Below are positions 36,384-44,540 of a stretch of 64,000 nt of DNA, piece after piece (within the stretch, counting starts at the first letter, position 1; the number at the start of each line of letters is the position of its first letter). Below the pieces are notes generated by a model. The model ran no database searches and had not been told where the DNA came from. It worked only from the letters and a program-made list of their open reading frames with translations. The translations under genes were made by a program, and so were the position numbers. The DNA comes from DMER64 sp964542305 (lineage in GTDB: Bacteria > Bacteroidota > Bacteroidia > Bacteroidales > UBA932). The stretch lies in NCBI GenBank assembly GCA_964542305.1, contig CAZITX010000013.1:9786-73785 (forward strand), given 5' to 3'.

Positions 36384-37355
36384 ATGAGCACTACCAAAGC
36401 GGATATTCAAAAGACAGCACTTGAAGTTATTGAAAAAGAACTACTTGCAGTTACAGCATTGCGTCAGTCCATTGACGGATCATTCCTGAAAATAGTCGAA
36501 ATTCTTTACACTTCCAAAGGTCGTCTGATTGTTACAGGCATTGGAAAGAGTGCCCTGATAGGTCAAAAAATCGTGGCCACCCTTAATTCTACAGGAACTC
36601 CTGCCATTTTCATGCATGCTGCCGATGCCATACACGGAGACCTGGGAATTGTGCAACCCGGAGATACTGTCATGTGCCTTTCTAAAAGCGGAGACACGGC
36701 AGAGATCAAAGTCCTGGTGCCGCTTATCCGCAAAATGGGAAACCTGTTAATCGGCATGGTAGGTAACCGGGAATCTTATTTGGGACGGTCTGCAGATTAT
36801 GTACTGGTTGCTTCGGCTCCTCACGAAGCCTGTCCCAACGACCTGGCTCCCACGGCAAGCACCACAGTACAGATGGTTTTGGGCGATGCACTGGCAGTAT
36901 GCCTGTTGCAGTTAAGGGGATTTTCGCAGGAAGATTTTGCGCGTTTTCACCCCGGAGGTTCTTTGGGGAAAAAATTGTATTTGCGGGTATGTGACATCAT
37001 AGATCATAACCTTCTTCCCAAAGTATTACCCGGCGAATCCATCCGGGATACAATTTTTGAAATTTCCAGAAATCGACTGGGGGCAACAGCTGTACTGGAT
37101 CAAAGCGGAAAATTGCAGGGCATAATAACAGACGGGGACGTGCGGCGGATGGTTGAAAAAAACAACCGTTTTGAAAATTTATGTGCCTCTGATGTTATGA
37201 CCGGGGAACCCAAGACCGTACTTTATGATCAATTGGCAGTTCATGCCTATGAAATGATGCAGTCCAATAAGATCACGCAATTGATCGTACTGAGAGAGAA
37301 CCGCTATGCGGGTATGGTCCATATACACGATATAATAAGAGAAGGTATAGTATGA
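36384..37355 (+). CDS. kdsD: D-arabinose-5-phosphate isomerase (KdsD/KpsF family)
   Basis: KdsD converts ribulose-5-phosphate to arabinose-5-phosphate, the first step to Kdo for lipopolysaccharide. The 323-residue protein (ATG at 36384, MSTTKADIQ) has a SIS domain with GIGKSALIGQKIVATLNSTGTPAIFMHAADAIHGDLG, the SKSGDTAE phosphosugar motif and two C-terminal CBS domains (about 205-323). An ATG at 36366 would add six residues. It overlaps the arginase-family gene by 4 bases, so the pair is co-translated. Confidence 0.93.
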   Translation: MSTTKADIQKTALEVIEKELLAVTALRQSIDGSFLKIVEILYTSKGRLIVTGIGKSALIGQKIVATLNSTGTPAIFMHAADAIHGDLGIVQPGDTVMCLSKSGDTAEIKVLVPLIRKMGNLLIGMVGNRESYLGRSADYVLVASAPHEACPNDLAPTASTTVQMVLGDALAVCLLQLRGFSQEDFARFHPGGSLGKKLYLRVCDIIDHNLLPKVLPGESIRDTIFEISRNRLGATAVLDQSGKLQGIITDGDVRRMVEKNNRFENLCASDVMTGEPKTVLYDQLAVHAYEMMQSNKITQLIVLRENRYAGMVHIHDIIREGIV

Positions 37356-38386
37356 ATACATTTGATCCCAACCTGCCGGGAGTACCTAACGGCAGGTACT
37401 TTGCCCTGCCTTTCAGCCGGGAAGAAGCGGAAATTGTACTGATATCTGTGCCCTGGGACGTTACCACATCCTATCACGACGGAACGCGTATGGGACCGGA
37501 AGCCATTATTGATGCTTCTGCTCAGATAGATCTTTTCAACACCCGCGTAGACGAAGCCTGGAACATTCCCATCGCCACATTGGAAGAACACGAAGAATTG
37601 CCGATCCTTAACCGGACAGCCCGTAACCTGGCACAGAAGATCATTCAAAGCTGGGAAGACGGTATCGACCCAAGGGAGAACGGACTGAGCGAGGTTTTGG
37701 ATGAAGTCAATTTGGCCTGTGCCCGGATGAACCGGATCGTTTACCTGCAATGTTCCGAACAATTGCGGGCCGGAAAATTGGTAGGACTGGTAGGCGGGGA
37801 ACATTCCGTACCATATGGGCACCTGCAGGCTCTGGGAGAACATTACGGGTCTTTCGGGATCCTGCACATAGATGCTCATGCCGATCTGCGTGAAGCTTAC
37901 GAAGGATTCACGTTTTCACATGCTTCCATAATGTATAATGCCCTTAGATCCATACCTGCCGTCACTGCCCTGACCCAGGTGGGTGTACGGGATTACTGCC
38001 GGGAAGAGCATCTGATTATACGGAGTGACCCCCGGATTGCTTTTTTCCCGGATGAATCCCTGAATGAAGATCTGTACGAAGGCCTTACCTGGAGGGAACA
38101 GTGCCACCGTATTATGGAGAGCCTTCCCGAGCAGGTATACATAAGTCTTGATATTGACGGCCTTTCGCCGGATTTGTGTCCCCATACAGGAACACCTGTT
38201 CCCGGGGGACTAAGCTTTCAGCAGGTGGATTACCTGTTGTATTTGCTGGCCTCATCACCGGTGAAGATCATAGGGTTTGACGTGTGTGAAGTGGCCCCCG
38301 GCGAGAACGATCCCTGGGATGCCATTGTGGGAGCACGTATTTTGCACAAAATTTGCTGTTATTCCTATTTAAATAACAAGAAATAA
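37352..38386 (+). CDS. Arginase/agmatinase-family ureohydrolase
   Basis: The 344-residue enzyme has all six ligands of a binuclear manganese site: His151 (GGEHS), Asp174, His176 and Asp178 (HIDAHAD), Asp267 and Asp269 (SLDIDGL). The following CPHTGTPVPGG loop resembles agmatinases and formiminoglutamases. It would hydrolyse a guanidino compound to urea and an amine. The segment at about 75-140 is an insertion relative to ordinary agmatinases. No arginine decarboxylase gene is adjacent, so agmatine as substrate is an inference. Confidence 0.87.
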   Translation: MNTFDPNLPGVPNGRYFALPFSREEAEIVLISVPWDVTTSYHDGTRMGPEAIIDASAQIDLFNTRVDEAWNIPIATLEEHEELPILNRTARNLAQKIIQSWEDGIDPRENGLSEVLDEVNLACARMNRIVYLQCSEQLRAGKLVGLVGGEHSVPYGHLQALGEHYGSFGILHIDAHADLREAYEGFTFSHASIMYNALRSIPAVTALTQVGVRDYCREEHLIIRSDPRIAFFPDESLNEDLYEGLTWREQCHRIMESLPEQVYISLDIDGLSPDLCPHTGTPVPGGLSFQQVDYLLYLLASSPVKIIGFDVCEVAPGENDPWDAIVGARILHKICCYSYLNNKK

Positions 38387-38390
38387 ACCT

Positions 38391-38398
38391 TACATTTG
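38391..38398 (+). promoter_or_regulatory. -7 box for the FKBP lipoprotein gene
   Basis: TACATTTG fits TAnnTTTG and sits 47 bases before the ATG at 38446, immediately after the stop of the arginase-family gene. It suggests the FKBP and DUF3127 genes form their own unit. Confidence 0.45.
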
Positions 38399-38445
38399 TT
38401 GTTTGCCACAAAACCCGATCATAATTCAAAACAATATTTTTAACA

Positions 38446-39153
38446 ATGAGAACATTAAAGATTCTATCGATCGTCCTTATGGGCGGAATGCTTGTTGCAT
38501 CCTGTAACAGCAACACATCGGATACAAACGCCGATTTTTCAAAGGGAGCCGTTGATTCACTGAGTCGTGCCGTAGGGTATTCCCTGGCATCCATGGTCAG
38601 ACAATCCAATTTCGGTGAATTGAATAACGACGTGGTCATCAAGGCTTACAAAGAACTTATGGGCAGAGAAGATGATCCCACACAGGAAGAAATGATGTCC
38701 TGGAACGAAGACATTACGGCTTTCATGCAAAAAAAGAAAGTTGTTGAAGGAGAACGCAATATACAGGAAGGAGAAGCGTTCCTGGAAGAAAACAAAACAA
38801 AAGAAGGCGTTATAGTATTACCCAGCGGTCTGCAGTACAAGATCATCCGTGAAGGCAACGAGGTTCGTGCCTCCGCAACCGATACGGTAGAAGTTCATTA
38901 TGTGGGCACTCTGATAGACGGCACTGAATTTGATTCTTCCTATTCCCGCAATGAAATGGCAAAATTCCCCCTGGACAGGGTTATTCCTGCATGGACAGAA
39001 GGGATGCAGCTTGTAGGCGAAGGCGGCAAGATCATTTTGTACGTTCCTTCCGAACTCGGGTACGGAGCCAACGGAGCCGGCAATGCCATCGGGCCCAACA
39101 GCACGTTGATCTTTGAAGTGGAAATGAACAAGGTCTTTCCGGCCACAAACTGA
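38446..39153 (+). CDS. FKBP-type peptidyl-prolyl isomerase, lipoprotein
   Basis: The 235-residue protein starts with a lipoprotein signal peptide ending in the lipobox MLVASC (Cys at about 20). A helical FKBP_N dimerisation region with AVGYSLASMVRQSNFGELNNDVVIKAYKELM follows, as in Mip/FkpA. An FKBP domain (about 125-233) contains VEVHYVGTLIDGTEFDSSY and VIPAWTEGMQLVGEGGK. It should catalyse proline isomerisation during folding of envelope proteins, anchored to a membrane. DUF3127 follows 8 bases after it. Confidence 0.92.
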   Translation: MRTLKILSIVLMGGMLVASCNSNTSDTNADFSKGAVDSLSRAVGYSLASMVRQSNFGELNNDVVIKAYKELMGREDDPTQEEMMSWNEDITAFMQKKKVVEGERNIQEGEAFLEENKTKEGVIVLPSGLQYKIIREGNEVRASATDTVEVHYVGTLIDGTEFDSSYSRNEMAKFPLDRVIPAWTEGMQLVGEGGKIILYVPSELGYGANGAGNAIGPNSTLIFEVEMNKVFPATN

Positions 39154-39161
39154 TAACATAA

Positions 39162-39518
39162 GTGGAACTCCAGGGAACTTTGATTGAAAAACGTCCGGTA
39201 TTTAAAGGAACCGGGGCCCGTGGAGATTGGGTAAAACAGGAATTTATCCTGGAAACACGGGAATCGGGATACCCGCGCAAGGTCTGCCTTTCATTATTTG
39301 GGGAAGACCGGGTAAAGGAACTGGATGCGTTCAAGATCGGAGAAGCCGTTAAAGCTTCTGTCAATATTGAATCCAGGGAATACAACGGACGCTGGTACAC
39401 CGATGTACGCGCCTGGCGTCTGGAAAAGGGGCAGGAAGTTACCGCCACTCCGGATTATCCGGCTCCCGGTCCTATAATGACGGAACCGGACGAAGGAGAG
39501 GATGATCTTCCCTTCTAG
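39162..39518 (+). CDS. DUF3127 protein with SSB-like acidic C-terminus
   Basis: The 118-residue protein starts at a GTG (MELQGTLIEK by family alignment). It fits DUF3127, a Bacteroidota family that looks OB-fold-like (strands VFKGTGARGDWVKQEFILETRE and NGRWYTDVRAWRLEKGQE). A disordered Pro/Glu-rich tail ends in EDDLPF, closely resembling the acidic tip of single-stranded DNA-binding proteins (DDDIPF) that recruits repair enzymes. A DNA-related role is therefore possible but unproven. The last 47 bases overlap miaA on the other strand. Confidence 0.78.
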   Translation: MELQGTLIEKRPVFKGTGARGDWVKQEFILETRESGYPRKVCLSLFGEDRVKELDAFKIGEAVKASVNIESREYNGRWYTDVRAWRLEKGQEVTATPDYPAPGPIMTEPDEGEDDLPF

Positions 39519-40353
39519 GCACATCCCGCCAGTATGTCAGTTGACGTTTGGCATACCTGCGTGTATTGCGTTTTATAAGGCGTAACGCTTCGCTGTAAGA
39601 ATATTCCCCGTCAAAATGAGCGAACAGCTCCCTGTACCCCACCGTTTGGAGTGCAGGGAGTTCTTTATACGGATACAAACGGCGTGCTTCTTCCATCAAT
39701 CCTTCATCCATCATTCGTTCCACCCTCCTGTCAATACGTTCATACAATACTTCACGAGGCCTGTCCATCATGATTTTTTCAATTTCGTAAGGCCGTTTTT
39801 TTTGTGTGTTTGTTAAGAAATAATGATAGGGTTTGCCTGATGACAAACACACTTCAACGGCACGTAGTACCCTGCGTTTATTGGCCAGATCTATACGGGC
39901 CCAGGTGACAGGATCCATTTCTTTCAATTGATTTTGCAAGCTTTCATATCCTTCGGGTTGTTCTGCCCTCCGGGCCAGCTCTTCCCTTAATCCGGGATCA
40001 GATGGCGGCATATGGTCAATACCCCCTACAAATGCATCAATGTAAAACCCCGATCCGCCGACCATTAGCAGGTATTCGTGAGAAGGGGCAAGCCGCATGA
40101 CCAATTCCCAGGCTTCACGTTCATAATCACCCGCAGAATACGTCTGATGTATGGTGTGGCTGGCAATAAAATAATGTTTCGCCTGTGATAATTCGTTTTC
40201 CGTAGGACGTGCCACACCGATTTTCAGTTCTTTGTATATCTGCCGGCTGTCGCAATTGATAACAGGCGATTGCAGCAAACGGGCAATCGTAAGGCTTTGT
40301 GCGGTTTTTCCCACACAGGTGGGTCCCATCAATATTATAATTTTTGTAGCCAT
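39472..40353 (-). CDS. miaA: tRNA dimethylallyltransferase
   Basis: MiaA transfers a dimethylallyl group to A37 of tRNAs that read UNN codons. The 293-residue protein has the P-loop GPTCVGKT near the N-terminus, the INCDSRQIYKELKIG region (catalytic Asp), GGSGFYIDAFVGG and the C-terminal RNTRRYAKRQLTYWR motif. Length is normal. The start overlaps the acyl-CoA reductase gene by 19 bases; the end overlaps DUF3127 by 47 bases tail-to-tail. Confidence 0.95.
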   Translation of the reverse strand: MATKIIILMGPTCVGKTAQSLTIARLLQSPVINCDSRQIYKELKIGVARPTENELSQAKHYFIASHTIHQTYSAGDYEREAWELVMRLAPSHEYLLMVGGSGFYIDAFVGGIDHMPPSDPGLREELARRAEQPEGYESLQNQLKEMDPVTWARIDLANKRRVLRAVEVCLSSGKPYHYFLTNTQKKRPYEIEKIMMDRPREVLYERIDRRVERMMDEGLMEEARRLYPYKELPALQTVGYRELFAHFDGEYSYSEALRLIKRNTRRYAKRQLTYWRDVPRREDHPLLRPVPSL

Positions 40354-41354
40354 TCCAGAGTATTCAGTCCGTCAGCATAATCTGTAAAAGCGGGAAACTG
40401 GGTTTCCCCAAACGGGAGATCCGCGGTTCCCGCAACGCATTGTATCAGATCGCGTTTCATTTCCCGAAAACGCGAGACATCTTCCTGTTTTTTGCATTTT
40501 ATGAAGTTCACTACCGCCACCGGGGGATTCAGATCATCTCTTTCTTCAAGGACAAAAAGATCCGCAGGGAGCTCTTTGTGCTCTTCGCTTAACATCAGGG
40601 TACAGGCCCTTGCATGACGCAGTGCGTTCATATAATTTTTGTGTTCTCGCAATACCGGTCCCATCACGGATCTGACCTTTTGCACAAACGGACGGAAATC
40701 GTATTCCTCAGGAACCAATAATAATGAGACGTTACGGCATCCAAGTCCAAAGTAAAGGAAACAATCCCGGGCAAGACCTTCCAGCTGCTGATCCGACTCG
40801 GACCCCTCCAGCACAGCGATGGAACTTCTGCCGGTGCGCATGAGCAAAGGAATACCGGAAAAAGACTGCCGGTAATAAGCCTCGGCCTGGGTGCCTCCCG
40901 TAAAAAGGATCGCACGGGTTCCGGGATCCGCCTGAGGCACAAAACGCACCCGCACTCCTTCAAGGCAGGAATTTTCCATACGGTAAAGCTGATCAACCAG
41001 GGCCGGAAGTAAAACATCATCTTTGGAAGACAGCTTTATTTCCAAGGTGACTTCTTCCGGATGTGCCACGGAATAAGCCAAAGCACACACAAAATCATGC
41101 CAGCAAACCAATGGGATATTGCCTGCTGCAACAACGGTTATCAAACATGGCGCAGAAGGAAGGACTTTAAAATCCAGCAGTTCAACCAACAGGTTTTTTT
41201 CCTCTTCCAGGCTTTTTTTCAACGTGTTGAGACGGTGTTTCACAAATACGGAACAAAACCAGGGATTGGCTTCCCCGGCTTTTGCGATCAGCAGGTCATC
41301 ACACCGGGAAAGAGCGGCGGTTGCCTGTTCAATAAATTTTTCTGCAAACCCCAT
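40335..41354 (-). CDS. Acyl-CoA reductase, LuxC-like
   Basis: The 339-residue protein resembles the LuxC/acyl-CoA reductase family, which belongs to the aldehyde-dehydrogenase fold and uses an active-site Cys; Cys in YFGLGCRNVSLLLVPEEYDF is the candidate. It has no lux partner genes (LuxD/E/A/B) nearby, so bioluminescence is excluded and the product is presumably a fatty aldehyde or an unknown thioester product. It lies directly upstream of miaA and is divergent from yigZ. The family call is good; the substrate is unknown. Confidence 0.75.
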   Translation of the reverse strand: MGFAEKFIEQATAALSRCDDLLIAKAGEANPWFCSVFVKHRLNTLKKSLEEEKNLLVELLDFKVLPSAPCLITVVAAGNIPLVCWHDFVCALAYSVAHPEEVTLEIKLSSKDDVLLPALVDQLYRMENSCLEGVRVRFVPQADPGTRAILFTGGTQAEAYYRQSFSGIPLLMRTGRSSIAVLEGSESDQQLEGLARDCFLYFGLGCRNVSLLLVPEEYDFRPFVQKVRSVMGPVLREHKNYMNALRHARACTLMLSEEHKELPADLFVLEERDDLNPPVAVVNFIKCKKQEDVSRFREMKRDLIQCVAGTADLPFGETQFPAFTDYADGLNTLEWLQKL

Positions 41355-41370
41355 ATTTTTCTACCTCGAT

Positions 41371-41401
41371 TTTGCAAAGATACGTAAAAGACGTATTTTC
41401 G
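41371..41401 (+). promoter_or_regulatory. Promoter for yigZ
   Basis: TTTG (41371-41374) is followed after 19 bases by TATTTTCG (41394-41401), one mismatch from TAnnTTTG. The -7 box ends 1 base before the yigZ ATG at 41403, so the transcript would be leaderless or start at the second in-frame ATG (41406). Confidence 0.55.
41375..41382 (-). promoter_or_regulatory. -7 box for the acyl-CoA reductase-miaA unit
   Basis: On the minus strand this reads TATCTTTG, 20 bases before the reductase ATG. It lies between the two elements of the yigZ promoter on the opposite strand, so the two promoters probably interfere with each other. Confidence 0.5.
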
Positions 41402-41402
41402 C

Positions 41403-41996
41403 ATGATGTGCCCCGGTGAGATATATAAAACCCTGAAAGCTCCCTGCGAGGGCCTTTATAAGGAAAAGGGAAGTCGATTCCTGTCCTTCGGGTTTCCCGT
41501 TTCAGACGAGGAAGAGATCAGGGGACTGCTTGAAAACCTGAAAAAGAAATACTATGATGCCCGTCATATCTGTTATGCGTACCGTTTGGGACCTGAAGGA
41601 GAGCCCTGGCGGGCTAATGATAACGGAGAACCTTCTTCCACTGCCGGGAAACCCATCCTGGGACAATTGATCTCCATTGACGTATCCGATGTTTTGATGG
41701 CCGTGGTACGCTATTTCGGAGGTATTAAGCTGGGAACTGGAGGCCTCATAAACGCTTACAGAACGGCTGCCGCTTATGCACTGGAAAATGCCGAGATAAC
41801 GGAAAAGAAAGTCCTCCAGAACGTAGAGCTGCAATTTGATTACGACCGGACGGATAAAGTAATGAAAGCCATACGAGATACGGAAGCCGTTATAATAGAA
41901 CAGGATTACCGGAACAGTTCCCTGCCCTGCCGTATTAAAGTAAAAGTACTGCCCTCCCGCACCAAAGCCCTTTTATCGTCCCTTGAACCAACATAG
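41403..41996 (+). CDS. yigZ: YigZ/IMPACT family protein
   Basis: The 197-residue protein has the UPF0029 N-terminal domain typical of the IMPACT family: GLYKEKGSRFLSFGFPV, ARHICYAYRLGPEGEPWRANDNGEPSSTAGKPIL and VRYFGGIKLGTGGLINAYRTAAA. The C-terminal DUF1949-like domain follows. Eukaryotic IMPACT regulates Gcn2; the bacterial function is unclear, with a suggested role on ribosomes or RNA. The first two codons are both ATG. pyrB follows after 19 bases. Confidence 0.92.
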   Translation: MMCPGEIYKTLKAPCEGLYKEKGSRFLSFGFPVSDEEEIRGLLENLKKKYYDARHICYAYRLGPEGEPWRANDNGEPSSTAGKPILGQLISIDVSDVLMAVVRYFGGIKLGTGGLINAYRTAAAYALENAEITEKKVLQNVELQFDYDRTDKVMKAIRDTEAVIIEQDYRNSSLPCRIKVKVLPSRTKALLSSLEPT

Positions 41997-42015
41997 TCAT
42001 TGTAATATTTCATTT

Positions 42016-42918
42016 ATGAAATCTCTCATATCAATAAACGACTTCAACAAAGAAGAAATGTTGCAGGTACTTGACCTTGCCCTGGAATACGAAGCCGACA
42101 CAAACCGTCAGTTGTATACCGGAAAAGTCATCGCCTGCATATTTTTTGAACCGTCCACCCGTACACGTTTGAGTTTTGAAACGGCAGCCAACCGCCTGGG
42201 TGCCCGTGTCATCGGTTTTTCTTCACTCGATGCCACCAGCGTTTCAAAAGGAGAAAGCCTGAAAGATACCATTAAGATGGTTTCCAATTACTCAGACATG
42301 ATTGTAATGCGTCACCCGCTGGACGGAGCTGCCCGGTATGCTTCTGAAATAGCCGGATGCCCCGTGATCAATGCAGGGGACGGAACCAACCAGCACCCTA
42401 CCCAGACGCTGTTGGACATGTATTCCATACGCAAGACACAAGGTTCGCTGGATAACTTGTCCATAACGATGGTGGGGGATCTGAAATACGGAAGGACCGT
42501 CCATTCTCTGTTGCAGGCTATGAGCCATTTCAAACCCCGGTTCCGGTTTGTTTCCTGTCCTGAACTGGCAATCCCTAAGGAATACACAGATTTCCTGGAT
42601 GCAAGGGATATTCCTTATTCACAACATAATATGCTGGAAGGCCAGATAGATGACACCGACATTCTTTATATGACCCGGATACAGCAGGAGCGTTTTCAGG
42701 ACCCTATGGAATACGAACGTGTTAAAAACCTGATGAGACTGGATGTATCCATGCTGACAAACACCAAACCCAATTTGAGGATCCTTCATCCGTTACCCAG
42801 GGTTAAGGAAATTTCCACAAATGTGGATGACCGTCCTGAAGCCTATTATTTTGAACAAGCTCGTAACGGAGTATACACCCGTATGGGGATCATTACGTAC
42901 TTAATGAACCAGATGTAA
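42016..42918 (+). CDS. pyrB: Aspartate carbamoyltransferase, catalytic subunit
   Basis: PyrB makes carbamoyl-aspartate, the first committed step of pyrimidine synthesis. The 300-residue protein begins MKSLISINDF and carries the carbamoyl-phosphate motif STRT at 47-50 (FFEPSTRTRLSFE), the SVSKGESLKDT loop, and HPLPR near the C-terminus. I chose the ATG at 42016 because an earlier in-frame ATG (41983) lies inside yigZ and adds an unrelated stretch. pyrI follows after 3 bases, giving the allosteric E. coli-type ATCase. Confidence 0.95.
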   Translation: MKSLISINDFNKEEMLQVLDLALEYEADTNRQLYTGKVIACIFFEPSTRTRLSFETAANRLGARVIGFSSLDATSVSKGESLKDTIKMVSNYSDMIVMRHPLDGAARYASEIAGCPVINAGDGTNQHPTQTLLDMYSIRKTQGSLDNLSITMVGDLKYGRTVHSLLQAMSHFKPRFRFVSCPELAIPKEYTDFLDARDIPYSQHNMLEGQIDDTDILYMTRIQQERFQDPMEYERVKNLMRLDVSMLTNTKPNLRILHPLPRVKEISTNVDDRPEAYYFEQARNGVYTRMGIITYLMNQM

Positions 42919-42921
42919 GAC

Positions 42922-43392
42922 ATGGAAACAAAGAAAAAACTAAAAGTCAGTGCAATTAATAACGGGACTGTCATTGACAGGATACCGGCCGGGCAATTAT
43001 TTCATGTCATTGAGATCCTGGGCCTTGCAAAAGGGGATTTTCAAATGACTTTCGGGACAAACCTGGAAAGTAAGGTTCTTGGTTTAAAATCAATTATTAA
43101 GATTTCCGACAAATTTTTTGAAGAAGACGATGTCAACCGGATCGCTTTGGTTGCACCGGATGCCATCCTCAACATCATAAAAAATTACCAGGTAGTTGAA
43201 AAAAGACCGGTAGTAATCCCCTCAGAAATATTTGGATTGGTTCGCTGTCTCAATCCCAGGTGCATTACCAACCACGAACCGGTCAAAACCCGTTTTACAA
43301 CACGGATGACTCCGGGAGGCCTTGTTCTTAAATGCCATTACTGCGAAAAAGAAACGGGACAAAAAAACTTACAGATCATTAGCAATAATTAG
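42922..43392 (+). CDS. pyrI: Aspartate carbamoyltransferase, regulatory subunit
   Basis: PyrI binds CTP/ATP and confers feedback control on PyrB. The 156-residue protein has the N-terminal allosteric domain (KVSAINNGTVIDRIPAGQLFHVIEILGL). The C-terminal zinc domain has two cysteine pairs, RCLNPRC (C-x4-C) and LKCHYC (C-x2-C), that bind Zn and contact PyrB. Together with pyrB it implies an allosterically regulated dodecamer. Confidence 0.95.
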   Translation: METKKKLKVSAINNGTVIDRIPAGQLFHVIEILGLAKGDFQMTFGTNLESKVLGLKSIIKISDKFFEEDDVNRIALVAPDAILNIIKNYQVVEKRPVVIPSEIFGLVRCLNPRCITNHEPVKTRFTTRMTPGGLVLKCHYCEKETGQKNLQIISNN

Positions 43393-43416
43393 TTTTTTGA
43401 TTGTATATTTTTAGCA

Positions 43417-43424
43417 TATATTTG
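43417..43424 (+). promoter_or_regulatory. -7 box for the serC operon
   Basis: TATATTTG matches TAnnTTTG and lies 35 bases before the serC ATG. A TTTG at 43396-43399 is 17 bases upstream, slightly closer than the usual 19-21. Confidence 0.55.
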
Positions 43425-43459
43425 TATTCACAGAAAAATCGTAATAAAAACACAACAAT

Positions 43460-44533
43460 ATGAAAACCACTTACAATTTCAACGCAGGCCCCTGCATCCT
43501 TCCCCGGGAAGCAGTACAGGCAGGGATAGAAGCTTTACAGGATTTTAGTCAGACCGGAATGTCCGTTATTGAAGTTTCACACCGCTCCAAAGAATGGGAA
43601 GCCGTAATGAACGAATGCAAGGCTCTGTGGATAGAGCTGTTGCATATTCCCGATAATTATGAAGTCCTTTTCCTGGGAGGCGGGGCCAGTCTGCAATTTT
43701 GCATGGTTCCAATGAACCTGATGGAAAAGAAAGCAGCCTACCTGGAAACGGGAGTTTGGGCAAAAAAAGCCATCAAAGAAGCCAAAGGTTTCGGAGAAGT
43801 CGTTACCGTAGCGTCTTCAGCAGACACCACCTTCAATTACATCCCCAAAGAATACTCCGTTCCCTCCGATGCGGATTATTTCCATATTACCACCAATAAT
43901 ACCATCTACGGGACCGAGATCCGGACGGATATGGACGCTCCCGTTCCCCTGGTAGCAGATATGTCCTCAGATATTATGAGTCGTCCGGTTGATGTCTCCA
44001 AATATGCCCTGATCTACGGAGGGGCTCAGAAAAACGTGGGACCTGCCGGTGTTACATTCGTAATCATACGTAAAGACATCCTGGGAAAAGTAACCAGGCA
44101 CATTCCTTCCATGTTGAATTACCAGACCCATATTGACGGAGATTCCATGTTCAACACCCCGCCGGTATTTCCCATCTATATTATGACACAAACACTAAAA
44201 TGGCTCAAAAACCTGGGCGGTGTGGAAGCCATCAACAAGATAAATCGTGAAAAAGCAGACCTTCTGTACAGAGAAATTGACCGCAACCTGCTCTTCAAGG
44301 GAACGGCAGCCCGGGAAGACCGTTCCATAATGAACGTATGTTTTGTTATGTCTGAAGGAAACGAATCCCTGGAAGCTGAATTCCTGGAATTTGCCAAATC
44401 CCGGGGCATGGCAGGCATTAAAGGCCACCGCTCCGTGGGAGGGTTCAGGGCTTCCATTTATAACGCCTGTCCTAAAGAAAACGTGCAGGCCCTGATCAGC
44501 TGCATGCAGGAATTTGAAAAATTTCATAAATAA
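43460..44533 (+). CDS. serC: Phosphoserine aminotransferase
   Basis: SerC is a PLP enzyme that converts 3-phosphohydroxypyruvate to phosphoserine (and acts in vitamin B6 synthesis in some bacteria). The 357-residue protein starts TTYNFNAGPCILP, has the class V motif FLGGGASLQF, and the PLP Lys191 in YGGAQKNVGPAGV. The C-terminal GHRSVGGFRASIYNA is typical. serA follows 7 bases later, so the first two steps of serine synthesis are in one operon; no serB gene is nearby. Confidence 0.96.
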   Translation: MKTTYNFNAGPCILPREAVQAGIEALQDFSQTGMSVIEVSHRSKEWEAVMNECKALWIELLHIPDNYEVLFLGGGASLQFCMVPMNLMEKKAAYLETGVWAKKAIKEAKGFGEVVTVASSADTTFNYIPKEYSVPSDADYFHITTNNTIYGTEIRTDMDAPVPLVADMSSDIMSRPVDVSKYALIYGGAQKNVGPAGVTFVIIRKDILGKVTRHIPSMLNYQTHIDGDSMFNTPPVFPIYIMTQTLKWLKNLGGVEAINKINREKADLLYREIDRNLLFKGTAAREDRSIMNVCFVMSEGNESLEAEFLEFAKSRGMAGIKGHRSVGGFRASIYNACPKENVQALISCMQEFEKFHK

Positions 44534-44540
44534 TTAAGCC

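Noticed and set aside
40335..41354. Bioluminescence locus
   Set aside because: No luxA, luxB, luxD or luxE genes are present.
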